Shown here: positions 43,698 to 52,959 of the stretch, in pieces | How positions within the stretch are numbered: the stretch's first letter is position 1 | How the letters are laid out: every line of letters starts with the position of its first letter | Source of the DNA: Shimia gijangensis | Lineage (GTDB): Bacteria; Pseudomonadota; Alphaproteobacteria; Rhodobacterales; Rhodobacteraceae | Assembly: GCF_900142085.1 (NCBI RefSeq) | Contig: NZ_FQZQ01000003.1 | Span: forward strand, 186,001-250,000 | Length of the DNA: 64,000 bases | Reading direction: 5' to 3' | Notes under the pieces: generated by a model | What the model saw: the letters and a program-made list of their open reading frames with translations, nothing else | Told to the model about the DNA's origin: nothing | Database searches by the model: none | Program-made: the position numbers and the translations under genes

Positions 43698-44738
43698 ATG
43701 AAAAAAACTCTGTTGATGAGCGGTCTCTTCGCGGTTTTTGGACAAGCAGCGTTTGCAGATCTCGACATTCAGGAAGCCTTTGACTCAATGGGGCCTGAAG
43801 TGCGCACGGTGGTGCTAGAGTCAGGAAAAACCGTGGGATATTTTGACGAAGGGCCAAAAGATGGTCAGCCAGTCCTGTTTATTGGAGGCTCTGGAACATC
43901 GGCCTACGCCTATGCGCTAACGGGTTTCCTGCGCAGTATGAGTAACGATCTGGGATTGCGCTTTATTGGCGTTGAGCGTGATGGATATGGTCAAACTGGC
44001 CTGACCGAGGGCTATACCTACGACATGTACGCCGACGAAGTGAACGAGATTCTGAGCCATGTAGACGTCTCGGAATTTTCGGTTGTAGCCATATCTGGAG
44101 GAGGTCCATATGCCTCGGCGGTTGCGGCAGCTCATAGTGACCGATTGAAATCGCTGCACTTTTTGGCGGCCTTTTCACAATATGACCCTGAAAACCCGAA
44201 TACCAGCGGCATTTGTGGGCTAGGTGAAGAACGGATTGCAGGCGCCGCCGCATATTATGCGGCCAATCCTGCGGCTTGGTGGGATCTGGGGGAAAACCCG
44301 CCCACGGCCCGGATACATGGCTTTCAGACAGTTGCGCAGAATGACGGCGCGCGTACCTTTACGATGGGTGGTCAGGCGGCAAGCGGTGCGGCTCTCCTGG
44401 CTGAGTTTAACCGGTATTGCACGATGCCTGCTGTCAATGGCGATGAGGTGAAGGCTCCTGTTTACATCTACGAAGGGACTGCCGATGAAACCGTTAAATC
44501 GGTACATGGTGATTTCTGGGCGGGTCACTATTCCAACATTGCCGCACGTCGAACCTATGAAAACGTGGGGCATACGGTTCAATACCGTCACTGGGATCAG
44601 GTTTTGCTGGACGTGGCCGGGATGGCTGACAAATCAGTGGTTTGTCTTGATGGGCAATCTACACTGTTACCAGCCGAGGAGGCCGCTGTGCAAATCTCAC
44701 AAGGTGCAAGCGCCGGCATCTGCGCTTGGGCTGACTAA
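43698..44738 (+). CDS. Exported alpha/beta hydrolase
   Basis: 346 residues. A signal peptide (MKKTLLMSGLFAVFGQAAFA) leads into an alpha/beta hydrolase: VLFIGGSGTSAYAYA (oxyanion region), the nucleophile elbow in VVAISGGGPYASAVAA, the acid region in VYIYEGTADETVKSVHGD and the histidine in YENVGHTVQYRHWD. The late cysteines (GICGLGEE, RYCTMP, VVCLDG, GICAWAD) could form disulfides in the periplasm. Substrate is not evident. ATG at 43698 has AGAGGAA ahead of it; a longer frame begins at 43677. Confidence 0.83.
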   Translation: MKKTLLMSGLFAVFGQAAFADLDIQEAFDSMGPEVRTVVLESGKTVGYFDEGPKDGQPVLFIGGSGTSAYAYALTGFLRSMSNDLGLRFIGVERDGYGQTGLTEGYTYDMYADEVNEILSHVDVSEFSVVAISGGGPYASAVAAAHSDRLKSLHFLAAFSQYDPENPNTSGICGLGEERIAGAAAYYAANPAAWWDLGENPPTARIHGFQTVAQNDGARTFTMGGQAASGAALLAEFNRYCTMPAVNGDEVKAPVYIYEGTADETVKSVHGDFWAGHYSNIAARRTYENVGHTVQYRHWDQVLLDVAGMADKSVVCLDGQSTLLPAEEAAVQISQGASAGICAWAD

Positions 44739-44867
44739 CCAAAAGGGGGCAGGGCGTCTGAAACTGAACTCCCTGTCCGTAAGACTACTCATGAGACACA
44801 GAAGCTCTTGCATTTCTTGACGCAATATTGTTGCGTGCGCACAAGGAACTGACAACGGAGAAGTGCC

Positions 44868-45359
44868 ATGCGCGTTGGATTGTACCCAGGAACCTTTGAC
44901 CCGATTACGATGGGTCACATCGACATCATTCGTCGGGCATCGTTATTGGTCGACAAACTGGTGATTGGTGTTGCGATCAATCGCGACAAGGGACCGCTGT
45001 TTAGCCTGGAAGAACGCGTTGAGATGATCGAGGCCGAATGTGCCAAATTGTCTGCGGAAACCGGTACAGAAATCGTTGCTCATCCGTTTGAGAACCTTCT
45101 GATCGATTGTGCCAAGGACGTAGGGGCACAAGTCATCGTGCGTGGTTTGCGGGCGGTTGCGGATTTTGAATATGAATTTCAGATGGTTGGCATGAACCGT
45201 GCGCTGGACAGTTCTGTCGAGACTGTGTTCCTGATGGCCGAAGCCAGGCATCAGGCCATCGCATCCAAACTTGTAAAAGAGATTTCCCGCCTCGGCGGAG
45301 ACGTGTCAAAGTTTGTCACCCCGATGGTCAATGACGCGCTGAAGGAAAGATTTGGCTAG
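44868..45359 (+). CDS. coaD: Phosphopantetheine adenylyltransferase
   Basis: 163 residues, the standard length. It joins ATP and 4'-phosphopantetheine to dephospho-CoA, the penultimate step in CoA synthesis. The nucleotidyltransferase motif GTFDPITMGHIDIIRRA is at residues 8-24. RGLRAVADFEYEFQMVGMNRAL and the late ASKLVKEISRLGGDVSKFV segment complete the signature. Start ATG follows CGGAGAA. It stands alone between a hydrolase gene and a DUF808 gene. Confidence 0.95.
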   Translation: MRVGLYPGTFDPITMGHIDIIRRASLLVDKLVIGVAINRDKGPLFSLEERVEMIEAECAKLSAETGTEIVAHPFENLLIDCAKDVGAQVIVRGLRAVADFEYEFQMVGMNRALDSSVETVFLMAEARHQAIASKLVKEISRLGGDVSKFVTPMVNDALKERFG

Positions 45360-45491
45360 GGGTCGCACCAAAGCCGAAATGGCCGCGCCTTTACCTTTAG
45401 CCCTGTCAGAGTCCTCTAGCGGGGATAGTTGTCTCCATTTGGAAGTGTGCGAAGTGCATTCTTTGATGTGTTTGGGCTGAAAGGGCGGAAA

Positions 45492-46454
45492 ATGAGCGGA
45501 TTACTGGCACTGTTGGATGATGTCGCGGGGATTGCCAAAGTGGCCGCGGCCTCTGTTGACGATGTTGCCGCACAGGCAGCAAAAGCGGGCGCGAAGGCCG
45601 CCGGTGCGGTGATAGACGATGCCGCTGTCACTCCAAAATATGTGCAGGGGTTTCGCGCTGAGCGGGAATTGCCGATCATTTGGAGGATCGCAAAAGGGTC
45701 GTTCAAAAACAAACTACTGTATTTGTTGCCGGTGGGATTGCTGCTGGCTAATTTTGCGCCCTGGCTGATTGCGCCATTGTTGATGCTGGGCGGCGGGTAC
45801 CTGTGTTTTGAGGGAGCGGAAAAAATCTGGCATGTGTTGGTGCCGCATCCAGAAGGTCATCATGATCCCGATGAAGAAATAGACGATCCCGCGCATTTGG
45901 AAGAAAAAAAAGCAGCTGGCGCGATCAAGACAGATTTTATTCTGTCAGCGGAGATTATGACAATCGCGCTGGCGGCAATCCCGGATACCAATATCTGGAT
46001 GGAAGCAGCGACCCTTGCGCTGGTCGGGATTGGCATCACTGTCGCCGTCTATGGCAGCGTGGCGCTGATCGTAAAGGCGGACGATCTGGGGTTGTATCTT
46101 TATGCCAATGGCCGCCTTGCAATGACACGGGCCTTAGGCCGCCGCCTGGTGCGGGTCATGCCGGGATTTATGAAGCTCCTGACCATTGTTGGGACCGGAG
46201 CAATGCTGTGGGTTGGCGGGTCTATCATCGTGCATGGACTGGAAGAACTTGGGTTCGGTTGGATCGGGCATCATGTGCATGATTTAGCACATTCTGTGTC
46301 GCACAATGTCCCTGAGGGAATAAGTGGTTTTGTGTCCTGGGGCACAAAGGCTGCTTTGGATGGGGTCTTTGGTTTGGCCTTGGGCTTGTGTATCATTCCC
46401 TGTGTTACTTTAATTACCCGGATATTTTCGGGGGGCAGCAAAGCTGCGGACTGA
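45492..46454 (+). CDS. DUF808 (YedI) inner-membrane protein
   Basis: 320 residues with several hydrophobic helices and the DUF808 start MSGLLALLDDVAGIAKVAAASVDDVAAQAAKAGAKAAGAVIDD, typical of the family (E. coli YedI). Other stretches are TPKYVQGFRAERELPIIWRIAKGSFKNKL and the His-rich VPHPEGHHDPDEE. A longer frame begins at 45429; ATG at 45492 has AAAGGG close before it and gives the standard start. Function unknown. It precedes an FkbM methyltransferase gene on the same strand. Confidence 0.88.
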   Translation: MSGLLALLDDVAGIAKVAAASVDDVAAQAAKAGAKAAGAVIDDAAVTPKYVQGFRAERELPIIWRIAKGSFKNKLLYLLPVGLLLANFAPWLIAPLLMLGGGYLCFEGAEKIWHVLVPHPEGHHDPDEEIDDPAHLEEKKAAGAIKTDFILSAEIMTIALAAIPDTNIWMEAATLALVGIGITVAVYGSVALIVKADDLGLYLYANGRLAMTRALGRRLVRVMPGFMKLLTIVGTGAMLWVGGSIIVHGLEELGFGWIGHHVHDLAHSVSHNVPEGISGFVSWGTKAALDGVFGLALGLCIIPCVTLITRIFSGGSKAAD

Positions 46455-46476
46455 GCCGGGTTTCGCGCTCAAAACA

Positions 46477-47313
46477 ATGAGATTGGACACTATGAAGGAT
46501 TGGATCAGAGGAAAGCTGCGGGCGCGCAGAGCCAACCGTTTGCTGCAAAAAGAAGCTGTTCAAACTGACCTTGGTTTCTTGTTTGCGGGCCCTGAAGCTA
46601 TGACCAGCGGTGTTTTTGAGCCCAAGGAAACGGCCATCCTGACTGCACTTTTGTCGGATGCGGACAAGTTTGTGAATGTGGGTGCAAACTTTGGCTATTA
46701 CGTCTGTTTGGCGCAAAGTCTTGGGGTGCCTTCAGTCGCGGTTGAGCCTGTTCCTGTCAATCTCGAGATATTGCATGGCAACATCGCCCGCAACGGGTAC
46801 GGGGACAACGTGACTGTCTTTCCCAATGCTTGCGGAGAGGCCGAAGGCGAAGCCGAGATTTTTGGGGTCGGAACTGGCGCCTCTTTGGTCAAAGGCTGGG
46901 CGCGCAACCCGGAAAGCCTTGCGCATAAGGTACCGATCCGACGCTTGGACGACATGGTGCCCGCAGCCTCGGTCACGTCCCGCACAGTCTTTCTGGTTGA
47001 TGTGGAAGGTTTCGAGCTGGAGGTGATCAAAGGGGCGGATGGTATCTTGTCGCGCGAAGACAAGCCCATTTGGCTGATGGAAACTGGCCTGACGGATCAT
47101 CGCAGTGAAGGTGGTCTGAACCCGCAATTCGAGGAAGTGTTCACGCGTGTTTCGCAATACGGGTATGAATTTTATTGCGTAGAACAGCCGGATAAGCCGG
47201 TGACGCGGGACATTATCCAAGAAAGCCTAGAGCGTGGCGTCGACCTTATCGGGGGCATCAACTTTTTGCTGGTGCCGGTTGGGCACCCAGTTGGCCATCT
47301 TTTCCCCGCGTGA
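46477..47313 (+). CDS. FkbM-family methyltransferase
   Basis: 278 residues. SAM-binding motif FVNVGANFGYYVCLAQSLG (D/N-x-G-A-N-x-G) at about 68-86, VEPVPVNLEILHGNIARNG next, and the later VDVEGFELEVIKGADGIL, all typical of FkbM-type methyltransferases that modify sugars or lipids. No signal peptide; substrate unknown. Two start codons are possible (46477, 46492), and neither has a clear ribosome site. The gene ends before a strong bidirectional terminator and is convergent with transketolase. Confidence 0.8.
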   Translation: MRLDTMKDWIRGKLRARRANRLLQKEAVQTDLGFLFAGPEAMTSGVFEPKETAILTALLSDADKFVNVGANFGYYVCLAQSLGVPSVAVEPVPVNLEILHGNIARNGYGDNVTVFPNACGEAEGEAEIFGVGTGASLVKGWARNPESLAHKVPIRRLDDMVPAASVTSRTVFLVDVEGFELEVIKGADGILSREDKPIWLMETGLTDHRSEGGLNPQFEEVFTRVSQYGYEFYCVEQPDKPVTRDIIQESLERGVDLIGGINFLLVPVGHPVGHLFPA

Positions 47314-47338
47314 GATCAGGGGCATTTTTCGACTTCAA

Positions 47339-47367
47339 AAAAGGGGCGCAAAGAAGCGCCCCTTTTC
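47339..47367. terminator. Bidirectional terminator between FkbM gene and tkt
   Basis: Stem AAAAGGGGCGC / GCGCCCCTTTT around AAAGAA. T-runs arise in both directions. Confidence 0.85.
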
Positions 47368-47390
47368 TATTGGATTTCGATCCAAGTGGT

Positions 47391-49415
47391 TCAGAGCAGA
47401 GCCTTGGCTTTGTCCGCGACATTCTGAGCCGTGATGCCGAATTTCTCAAACAATTCGCCAGCAGGCGCCGAAGCCCCAAAGCGGTCCATCCCGACAAAAT
47501 CGGATTTGCCCGGTTTGGCGCGTTCTCCCAACAACCACTGATCCCAGCCCTGACGCACCCCGGCTTCGATACCGATACGTACAGCGGACCCTGCCGGAAG
47601 AACTTTGCGACGATAGGCTTCGTCTTGCTGAGCGAACAGTTCCATACACGGCATGGATACCACACGTGTGCCGATGCCCATCTCTTCCAGCTTGGCTTTG
47701 GCGTCCATCGCAGTGGCCACTTCAGACCCCGTGGCAATCAGGATCACCTGACGTTTGCCTTCCGCTTCGGCCAGCACATAGGCGCCCTGGGCGGACAGGT
47801 TTTTTAACTTATGTTCGGTACGTACCGTTGGCAGGTTCTGGCGGGTCAGCGCCATCACTGAAGGCGTTTCTTTGGAAGAGATCGCGATTTCCCAGGCTTC
47901 TGCCGTTTCCACAGTGTCGGCGGGGCGGAAAACATAAGTGTTTGGTGTTGCGCGGCAAATCGCCAAATGCTCGACCGGCTGGTGTGTCGGTCCATCTTCA
48001 CCGACGCCGATGGAATCGTGTGTCATGACGAACACGGTGGGGATTTTCATCAATGCGGCCAGACGCATGGATGGGCGGGCGTAATCCGTGAAGCAAAAGA
48101 ACGTGCCCGAGTAGGGGCGCATGCCGCCATGCAACGCCATGCCGTTCATTGCGGCGGCCATGCCGTGTTCGCGGATACCCCAATAAACATAACGGCCCTT
48201 GCGGTTGTCCGTGTCAAACACGCCCAGATCAGCCGTTTTGGTGTTGTTTGAGCCTGTAAGGTCAGCAGAGCCACCGACTGTTTCCGGCATGATTGGGTTG
48301 ATGACGGCCAACGCCAATTCCGAGGATTTGCGTGTCGCGACCGAAGGTTTGTCTTCGGAGATTTGCTTTTTCAGGGCTTTAATGACCGCAGACAGTTTGT
48401 TGGGCACATCCAGCGTATAAGCACGGTTAAAGCGGTTTTGCTTTTGCGTGGAAACTTCAGCAAAACGGCCTTCCCATGCAACGCGATCTGCCGCACCTCG
48501 TGACCCGATGGCTTCCCACTGTGCTTTGACGTCAGCGGGCACTTCGAAAGGCCCAGTGGTCCAGCCATAAGCCTCTTTTGCGGCTTTCATCTGGTCGGCA
48601 TCGGTCAATGCGCCGTGACCTTTGGACGTGTCTTGCGCCGCGTGGCCCAGTGCAATGTGGGTTTTGCAGGCAATCATCGATGGTTTTTTGGTTTTCTTGG
48701 CGGCTGTCAGAGCGGCATCAATCGCCTCGGGGTCGTGACCGTCGATTTCCTGTACGTGCCAGCCAGAGGCCTTAAAGCGCTGGATCTGGTTGGTGCGATC
48801 TGAAAGCTCAACAGTGCCATCAATGGTGATGTTGTTGTTGTCCCACATCAGGATCAGTTTTCCCAATTGGTGGCGTCCGGCAAGGCCAATGGCCTCGTGG
48901 CTGATGCCCTCCATGAGACACCCATCGCCTGCCATCACATAGGTATAGTGATCGACGATCTTTTTACCGTATTGCGCGCGTTGCATTTCTTCGGCCATGG
49001 CAAAGCCAACCGCGTTTGCAATACCCTGACCCAAAGGTCCGGTCGTGGTTTCTACAGCGTCCAAAAGGAAGTTTTCCGGATGGCCGGCAGTCAACGCACC
49101 CATTTGGCGGAAGTTTTTGACCTGATCCAGCGTCACTTGGGCGTCGCCACACAGATGCAACAGCGAATAGATCAGCATTGATCCATGACCCGCTGACAGG
49201 ATGAACCGATCACGGTCTGGCCATTGCGGGTTGGCCGCATCAAATTTCAGGTGCTTTTCAAACAGCACAGTGGCAACGTCAGCCATGCCCATCGGCATGC
49301 CTGAGTGGCCGGAATTGGCGGCAGCTACCGCATCCAGCGTTAGGGCGCGGATGGCAGCAGCTTTCATCCAGTGTTCGGGGTTCTTTTTGCGAAGAGCAGC
49401 GATATCCACGGGCAT
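47391..49415 (-). CDS. tkt: Transketolase
   Basis: 674 residues, standard. It moves two-carbon units between sugar phosphates with thiamine diphosphate in the pentose phosphate pathway. Signatures seen are [24 protein letters not shown] with the metal/thiamine motif, and the later [15 protein letters not shown] and [11 protein letters not shown]. The longest frame starts at 49622; ATG at 49415 has AAAGGAA just upstream and gives a canonical start. It is divergent from the coiled-coil gene with a 236-base spacer. No Calvin-cycle genes are nearby, so a general sugar role is the simplest reading. Confidence 0.96.
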   Translation of the reverse strand: MPVDIAALRKKNPEHWMKAAAIRALTLDAVAAANSGHSGMPMGMADVATVLFEKHLKFDAANPQWPDRDRFILSAGHGSMLIYSLLHLCGDAQVTLDQVKNFRQMGALTAGHPENFLLDAVETTTGPLGQGIANAVGFAMAEEMQRAQYGKKIVDHYTYVMAGDGCLMEGISHEAIGLAGRHQLGKLILMWDNNNITIDGTVELSDRTNQIQRFKASGWHVQEIDGHDPEAIDAALTAAKKTKKPSMIACKTHIALGHAAQDTSKGHGALTDADQMKAAKEAYGWTTGPFEVPADVKAQWEAIGSRGAADRVAWEGRFAEVSTQKQNRFNRAYTLDVPNKLSAVIKALKKQISEDKPSVATRKSSELALAVINPIMPETVGGSADLTGSNNTKTADLGVFDTDNRKGRYVYWGIREHGMAAAMNGMALHGGMRPYSGTFFCFTDYARPSMRLAALMKIPTVFVMTHDSIGVGEDGPTHQPVEHLAICRATPNTYVFRPADTVETAEAWEIAISSKETPSVMALTRQNLPTVRTEHKLKNLSAQGAYVLAEAEGKRQVILIATGSEVATAMDAKAKLEEMGIGTRVVSMPCMELFAQQDEAYRRKVLPAGSAVRIGIEAGVRQGWDQWLLGERAKPGKSDFVGMDRFGASAPAGELFEKFGITAQNVADKAKALL

Positions 49416-49651
49416 TTCCTTTGACTGGTCGCTTAAAGTTTGACGTTGAATATCAGGCTGGGGGTGAAGATCAAGCGCGGCGTCCAAGTGGTTGATGTCA
49501 AAAGGCGAGCAATTTGCATTTTCATTGGCTAATATCGGCCTAAGTGGAAAAAAATGCCGATTCGTGCGTTGTCGGGACAGCACCGCACAGATAAAATCTG
49601 CGGTAGGGCACAAGCTCTGCAAAAAAGACCCGCACGGAAGGGAAGAGGCGA

Positions 49652-50317
49652 ATGAGTGATATCAGCGATCTGGAAAGCAGGATCAGCGCTGCGATGGACC
49701 GGATTGGTCGCGGGTTAGAAGCGCTCGACAAGCCTGCTATCGACGATGGCGGTGCACAATCTGAGGCTTTGCAAAATGAGCTGGATGGTGAAAAAATCGC
49801 CAATGCCCAGCTCGAAGAACGCAACAAAGCGCTGCATGCTAAAGTAGAAGACATGGAAACCGCGCTGGCGGCTTCCAGTGATGCGGTCGAAAAAGCAGTC
49901 GAAGCGCGCGAGTCCGCGGAAAAAGACCTCGCGTCTGCACGCGTTGAGGCCGAGTCTGCCCGGGCAGAAGCGGATGCCGCCAAAGAGAGTGCGCAAGAGG
50001 CAAAAAACAATGAGCCTGCCGTGAATTTGGATATAAACCGCGATCCTATTTTAAAGCTTTCGAAGCGACTCAATCGGATGCGACGCACCAGCCGTCAGGT
50101 GCGTGGCGCAAGTGTGGTGCTGCGTGAGGCCGCCGAAAAAGGTCTTTCTGATCCGTCTTTGATCAATCAGGCGATGGTGACAGAACTTGAAAACCTCAAG
50201 GCATTGCGGGCCTCTGAACAGGCCGAAATGGATCTCATTATCGGAGCACTTCGGCCTATGCTGGAGCACAACGATGGTGAGCCCGCTGATGCGGCAAGTC
50301 AAAAAGGAGACGGTTGA
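49652..50317 (+). CDS. Coiled-coil protein upstream of zapA
   Basis: 221 residues. The N-terminal third begins [23 protein letters not shown] long Ala/Glu-rich coiled coil follows (about 40-120), then a basic linker ([18 protein letters not shown]) and a helical C-terminus. I do not know a named family. The stop overlaps the zapA start by one base (TGATG), so it is translated with that cell-division gene. A role with FtsZ or the divisome is possible but only by position. Confidence 0.65.
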   Translation: MSDISDLESRISAAMDRIGRGLEALDKPAIDDGGAQSEALQNELDGEKIANAQLEERNKALHAKVEDMETALAASSDAVEKAVEARESAEKDLASARVEAESARAEADAAKESAQEAKNNEPAVNLDINRDPILKLSKRLNRMRRTSRQVRGASVVLREAAEKGLSDPSLINQAMVTELENLKALRASEQAEMDLIIGALRPMLEHNDGEPADAASQKGDG

Positions 50318-50700
50318 TGGCCGAAGTGGAAATCCTAATCGGTGGTCGCGCCTTTGAAGTGGCATGTCAGGAAGGCGAACAACATTACCTCCAAGCTGCC
50401 GCAAAGATGCTGGATGACGAAGCTCAGGTTCTGGCAAACCAAATCGGCCGCATTCCTGAAAACCGGATGCTGTTGATGGCGGGCCTTATGCTGGCCGACA
50501 AAACGGCTGGTGTCGAAGATCGTTTGCGCGAACTTGAAGGCAAGTTGGCTGAAACCGAAGCCCAGTTGACAGCATTGAAAAACGCCGATCCCGAACAGGT
50601 CAAGATCGCGGTTATTCCGACCGAAGTTACGGATACATTGGCTGAACTTGCCGCTCGGGCAGAAGCTCTGGCCGCCACGGTCGAGGAAAAAGCGGGCTGA
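50317..50700 (+). CDS. zapA: Cell division protein ZapA
   Basis: 127 residues. The N-terminal strand VEILIGGRAFEVACQEGEQHYLQAAAKMLDDEAQ is the ZapA fold, followed by RMLLMAGLMLADKTAGVEDRLRELEGKLAE forming the long coiled coil. ZapA binds and bundles FtsZ polymers at midcell. ATG at 50317 has AAAAAGGAG upstream and overlaps the previous stop. A strong bidirectional terminator follows 30 bases after the stop. The tail (ELAARAEALAATVEEKAG) is longer than in E. coli ZapA. Confidence 0.9.
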   Translation: MAEVEILIGGRAFEVACQEGEQHYLQAAAKMLDDEAQVLANQIGRIPENRMLLMAGLMLADKTAGVEDRLRELEGKLAETEAQLTALKNADPEQVKIAVIPTEVTDTLAELAARAEALAATVEEKAG

Positions 50701-50730
50701 TTGTACCCTGCCAAAACACTGTGTTTTAAT

Positions 50731-50764
50731 GGAAAAGGCCGCTCGATGATGAGCGGCCTTTTCC
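50731..50764. terminator. Bidirectional terminator between zapA and grxD
   Basis: A perfect 14-base stem GGAAAAGGCCGCTC / GAGCGGCCTTTTCC around GATGAT, with T-runs at both ends. Confidence 0.88.
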
Positions 50765-50782
50765 ATTTGTTGTCTGTTAGTT

Positions 50783-51145
50783 TTAGCCGTTGGCTTCGCG
50801 GATTTTGTCGGCTGCATCTTTGTCAAAGCCCACACCGTTGGTTTCAAACATAGTGTCCAATTCACCCGAAAGCGTCATTTCGGTGATGATGTCACAGCCA
50901 CCAACAAATTCACCTTTGATGTAAAGCTGCGGGATGGTCGGCCAATCCGAATAGTCCTTGATGCCCTGGCGAATGTCTTCGTCAGCCAGAACGTTTACGT
51001 CGGCGAAATCCACGCCCATGTAATTCAGAACGCCAGCCACGCGGCTGGAGAACCCACACTGCGGCATTTCTTTTGTACCTTTCATGAAAAGCACAACGTC
51101 ATTGGCTTTGACGGTCTCGGTGATCCGGGTATTTGCATCGCTCAT
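50783..51145 (-). CDS. grxD: Monothiol glutaredoxin (Grx4 type)
   Basis: 120 residues with the monothiol active site CGFS at Cys30 ([12 protein letters not shown]), plus the glutathione-binding [17 protein letters not shown]. Grx4-type proteins carry and pass on 2Fe-2S clusters and pair with BolA proteins. The bolA gene is upstream in the same operon, separated by a small membrane-protein gene that overlaps grxD by four bases. Start has AAGGAAA upstream. Confidence 0.94.
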   Translation of the reverse strand: MSDANTRITETVKANDVVLFMKGTKEMPQCGFSSRVAGVLNYMGVDFADVNVLADEDIRQGIKDYSDWPTIPQLYIKGEFVGGCDIITEMTLSGELDTMFETNGVGFDKDAADKIREANG

Positions 51146-51375
51146 TGGCGCGTTTCCTTTTGGCTCTGCGCCGACTTGAGGCGCTGTCTGTCTGCAAGCA
51201 TATCCTGAAGAATGCTGGTGGTGGTTGCGTCCTGGCCGAGTGCACGTCTGGCCACGTTTTGCGGCTGAACACTGGAAAGGGGCTTGTATCTTTGTCCTCT
51301 GAGATAGGCCTCTGCTATGGCGGCGGCAACCACCAAAAGCACAATAACGCCTATAATCAGAAGGGCTGTGTTCAT
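51142..51375 (-). CDS. Small membrane protein between bolA and grxD
   Basis: 77 residues. One hydrophobic helix at about 4-24 ([21 protein letters not shown]), then a basic stretch ([11 protein letters not shown]) and a helical, hydrophilic tail. No motif or family recognised. It overlaps the end of bolA (ATGA) and the start of grxD by four bases each, so the three genes are translationally linked. A role in placing the BolA-Grx pair at the membrane is an inference from position only. Confidence 0.65.
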   Translation of the reverse strand: MNTALLIIGVIVLLVVAAAIAEAYLRGQRYKPLSSVQPQNVARRALGQDATTTSILQDMLADRQRLKSAQSQKETRQ

Positions 51376-51602
51376 TCAGGTGCCTTGGTTGTCAAAGCAA
51401 GAGCATGCAGCGCCCCACTGTCGATGGCGGATTTCACGGTGGCGTTCACGGCGCGTTGTTGTTGAACGCGGCTCACACCACGAAAACTTTCGTCAATAAC
51501 CTCGGCAGAGAAATGCGCGCCGTCGTCGCCCAAAACTGTGATTTTGGCATCCGGGAACCCCGCGCGGATCAGGGTTTCGATTTCAGAAGCAAGAATGGCC
51601 AT
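51372..51602 (-). CDS. BolA-family protein
   Basis: 76 residues with the BolA fold: [31 protein letters not shown], followed by [16 protein letters not shown] and the late [12 protein letters not shown]. The conserved His in the last strand (LHALAL) matches the metal-ligand region of IbaG/BolA2-like members. BolA-Grx pairs sense or deliver Fe-S clusters. It is the first gene of a tight three-gene operon with a small membrane protein and grxD. Start has AGGATTC upstream. Confidence 0.9.
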   Translation of the reverse strand: MAILASEIETLIRAGFPDAKITVLGDDGAHFSAEVIDESFRGVSRVQQQRAVNATVKSAIDSGALHALALTTKAPE

Positions 51603-51666
51603 GGGCGGAATCCTAAATGATGTGTTTGAGTGAATTTAGTCATGTCAGCCGCGAGCTTCAAGCAGG

Positions 51667-52161
51667 TCATGGCCTGCCTCTTGGCCCGTCGCTGCGATCA
51701 TAATTGAATACAAGAAGATCCACGGAGACACCATCTCGGCGATGCCAAATCTTTGTGGCGTTATGATCCTGACAGAAACCAGCTTTGTTATATGAGCGGA
51801 TGGCGCGGGCGTTTTCGGGTGCAACATCCAACCAAACCCGATCTTTTCCAAGAGTCATCAGACCAAAGTGCACTAAATCCTTTAAAAACAATTGGCCAAG
51901 TCCCGTGTCAGTTTGATCCAACGCCAGACGTCGCAGCTCGGTTTGCTGATCGGGGTGTGTCAATTCGTTGAACAATGCAAATCCGGCGGGGGACCCGTCA
52001 TAGATCCAGATCAAAAGTGCGGCATCAACGTCTTCTATATAAGCCTGCAAAACATCGTCTGGTGAATCCTCAATAAAGGTGAGGTTTTCTTTTCGCCCGG
52101 CGTTTCTGTGAATAAAGGGAAAATCAGAGGCTTGCGCAGGTCGTAGGGTTGAAACGGTCAT
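51667..52161 (-). CDS. GNAT-family acetyltransferase
   Basis: 164 residues with the GNAT pattern: TLRPAQASDFPFIHRNAG at the start, the acetyl-CoA loop near LDQTDTGLGQLFLKDLVHFG, then VWLDVAPENARAIRSYNKAGF (motif B). The substrate cannot be predicted. Its ATG overlaps the stop of the upstream AllA-like gene (ATGA), so they are co-translated. A short spacer separates it from bolA on the same strand. Confidence 0.83.
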   Translation of the reverse strand: MTVSTLRPAQASDFPFIHRNAGRKENLTFIEDSPDDVLQAYIEDVDAALLIWIYDGSPAGFALFNELTHPDQQTELRRLALDQTDTGLGQLFLKDLVHFGLMTLGKDRVWLDVAPENARAIRSYNKAGFCQDHNATKIWHRRDGVSVDLLVFNYDRSDGPRGRP

Positions 52162-52814
52162 GGGTGCTCTCTTAGGGGGACGGACAGATACACACCGAAT
52201 TCCTGGCCAATGTCTGCACTGACCCGCGCATGCACGGCGCCCTGCCGATCCAGAAATCTCTGCTGGTCACGAACCGGAAAAATCCCTTCGTGCCAGATAT
52301 TTGCGTGGATATGTAAACCTTGGGTCCCGTCACACCAAAAGGCCACGACCTTGTCCGGGCTGAGATCATCTCCGGGCAGCGCCAGGGGCACAACAAAAGG
52401 TTTTTTCTCAAGTGGAAAGAACAATTGTCCCCCGTCAGGGTGATAATTCATATGCCAAAGCAGGATTTGATCGCGGGGTGTGGTTTGACGCTCTGTGCTG
52501 GCGGTTTGTGGGTCCGCCGCCCAACCGAGCACATATTTGCCTTTGACGGCGTCATTTTCGCCAAACAACACGTCCCCCCGCCAGTCGCATGTGAATGTCC
52601 CCTCTACAAAACCACCCTCATCCCCGGTGCCTTCGTCTATCTGTCGCCACCCTTGAGCTGGCCAACGCGTTATATCAATCTGAAACCCTTCGGGGTCATC
52701 GACAAGACAGCCATAGCCTTGCAATGCGTGATCCGTGGCCACCACCAATGGCACTTCATACAGCGGCAACGAGGGCTTGCTGGCTGCATCAAACATGTAA
52801 ACTGGGGCGGACAT
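52158..52814 (-). CDS. AllA-like (ureidoglycolate lyase-type) cupin protein
   Basis: 218 residues. The beta-rich, His-containing stretch AFWCDGTQGLHIHANIWHEGIFP together with LLWHMNYHPDGGQLFFPLEKKPFVVPLA resembles the ureidoglycolate lyase (AllA, PF04115) fold. The start segment (EVPLVVATDHALQGYGCLVDDPEGF) fits too. AllA splits ureidoglycolate to glyoxylate and urea in purine breakdown. No other allantoin genes are seen here, so an unrelated substrate is quite possible. A longer frame reaches 52922; ATG at 52814 has GAGG nine bases upstream. Its stop overlaps the GNAT start. Confidence 0.55.
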   Translation of the reverse strand: MSAPVYMFDAASKPSLPLYEVPLVVATDHALQGYGCLVDDPEGFQIDITRWPAQGWRQIDEGTGDEGGFVEGTFTCDWRGDVLFGENDAVKGKYVLGWAADPQTASTERQTTPRDQILLWHMNYHPDGGQLFFPLEKKPFVVPLALPGDDLSPDKVVAFWCDGTQGLHIHANIWHEGIFPVRDQQRFLDRQGAVHARVSADIGQEFGVYLSVPLREHP

Positions 52815-52880
52815 CAGTAGGCACCTCACCGTAAAAGGGACTCGTTGGTTTGACCCTACGAGCGGTCGAAAGGCAGGAAA

Positions 52881-52912
52881 AGAAAAAAGGCAAACGCTGG
52901 ACGCTTGCCTTT
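52881..52912 (-). terminator. Terminator after purL
   Basis: On the minus strand AAAGGCAAGCG pairs with CGTTTGCCTTT (one G-U pair) followed by TTTCTTTT. It lies about 48 bases after the purL stop and before the AllA-like start. Confidence 0.8.
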
Positions 52913-52959
52913 GTCTTTTCACACTATGCGGGGTAAGCGGCCGTTGCCCTTAACCCGTT

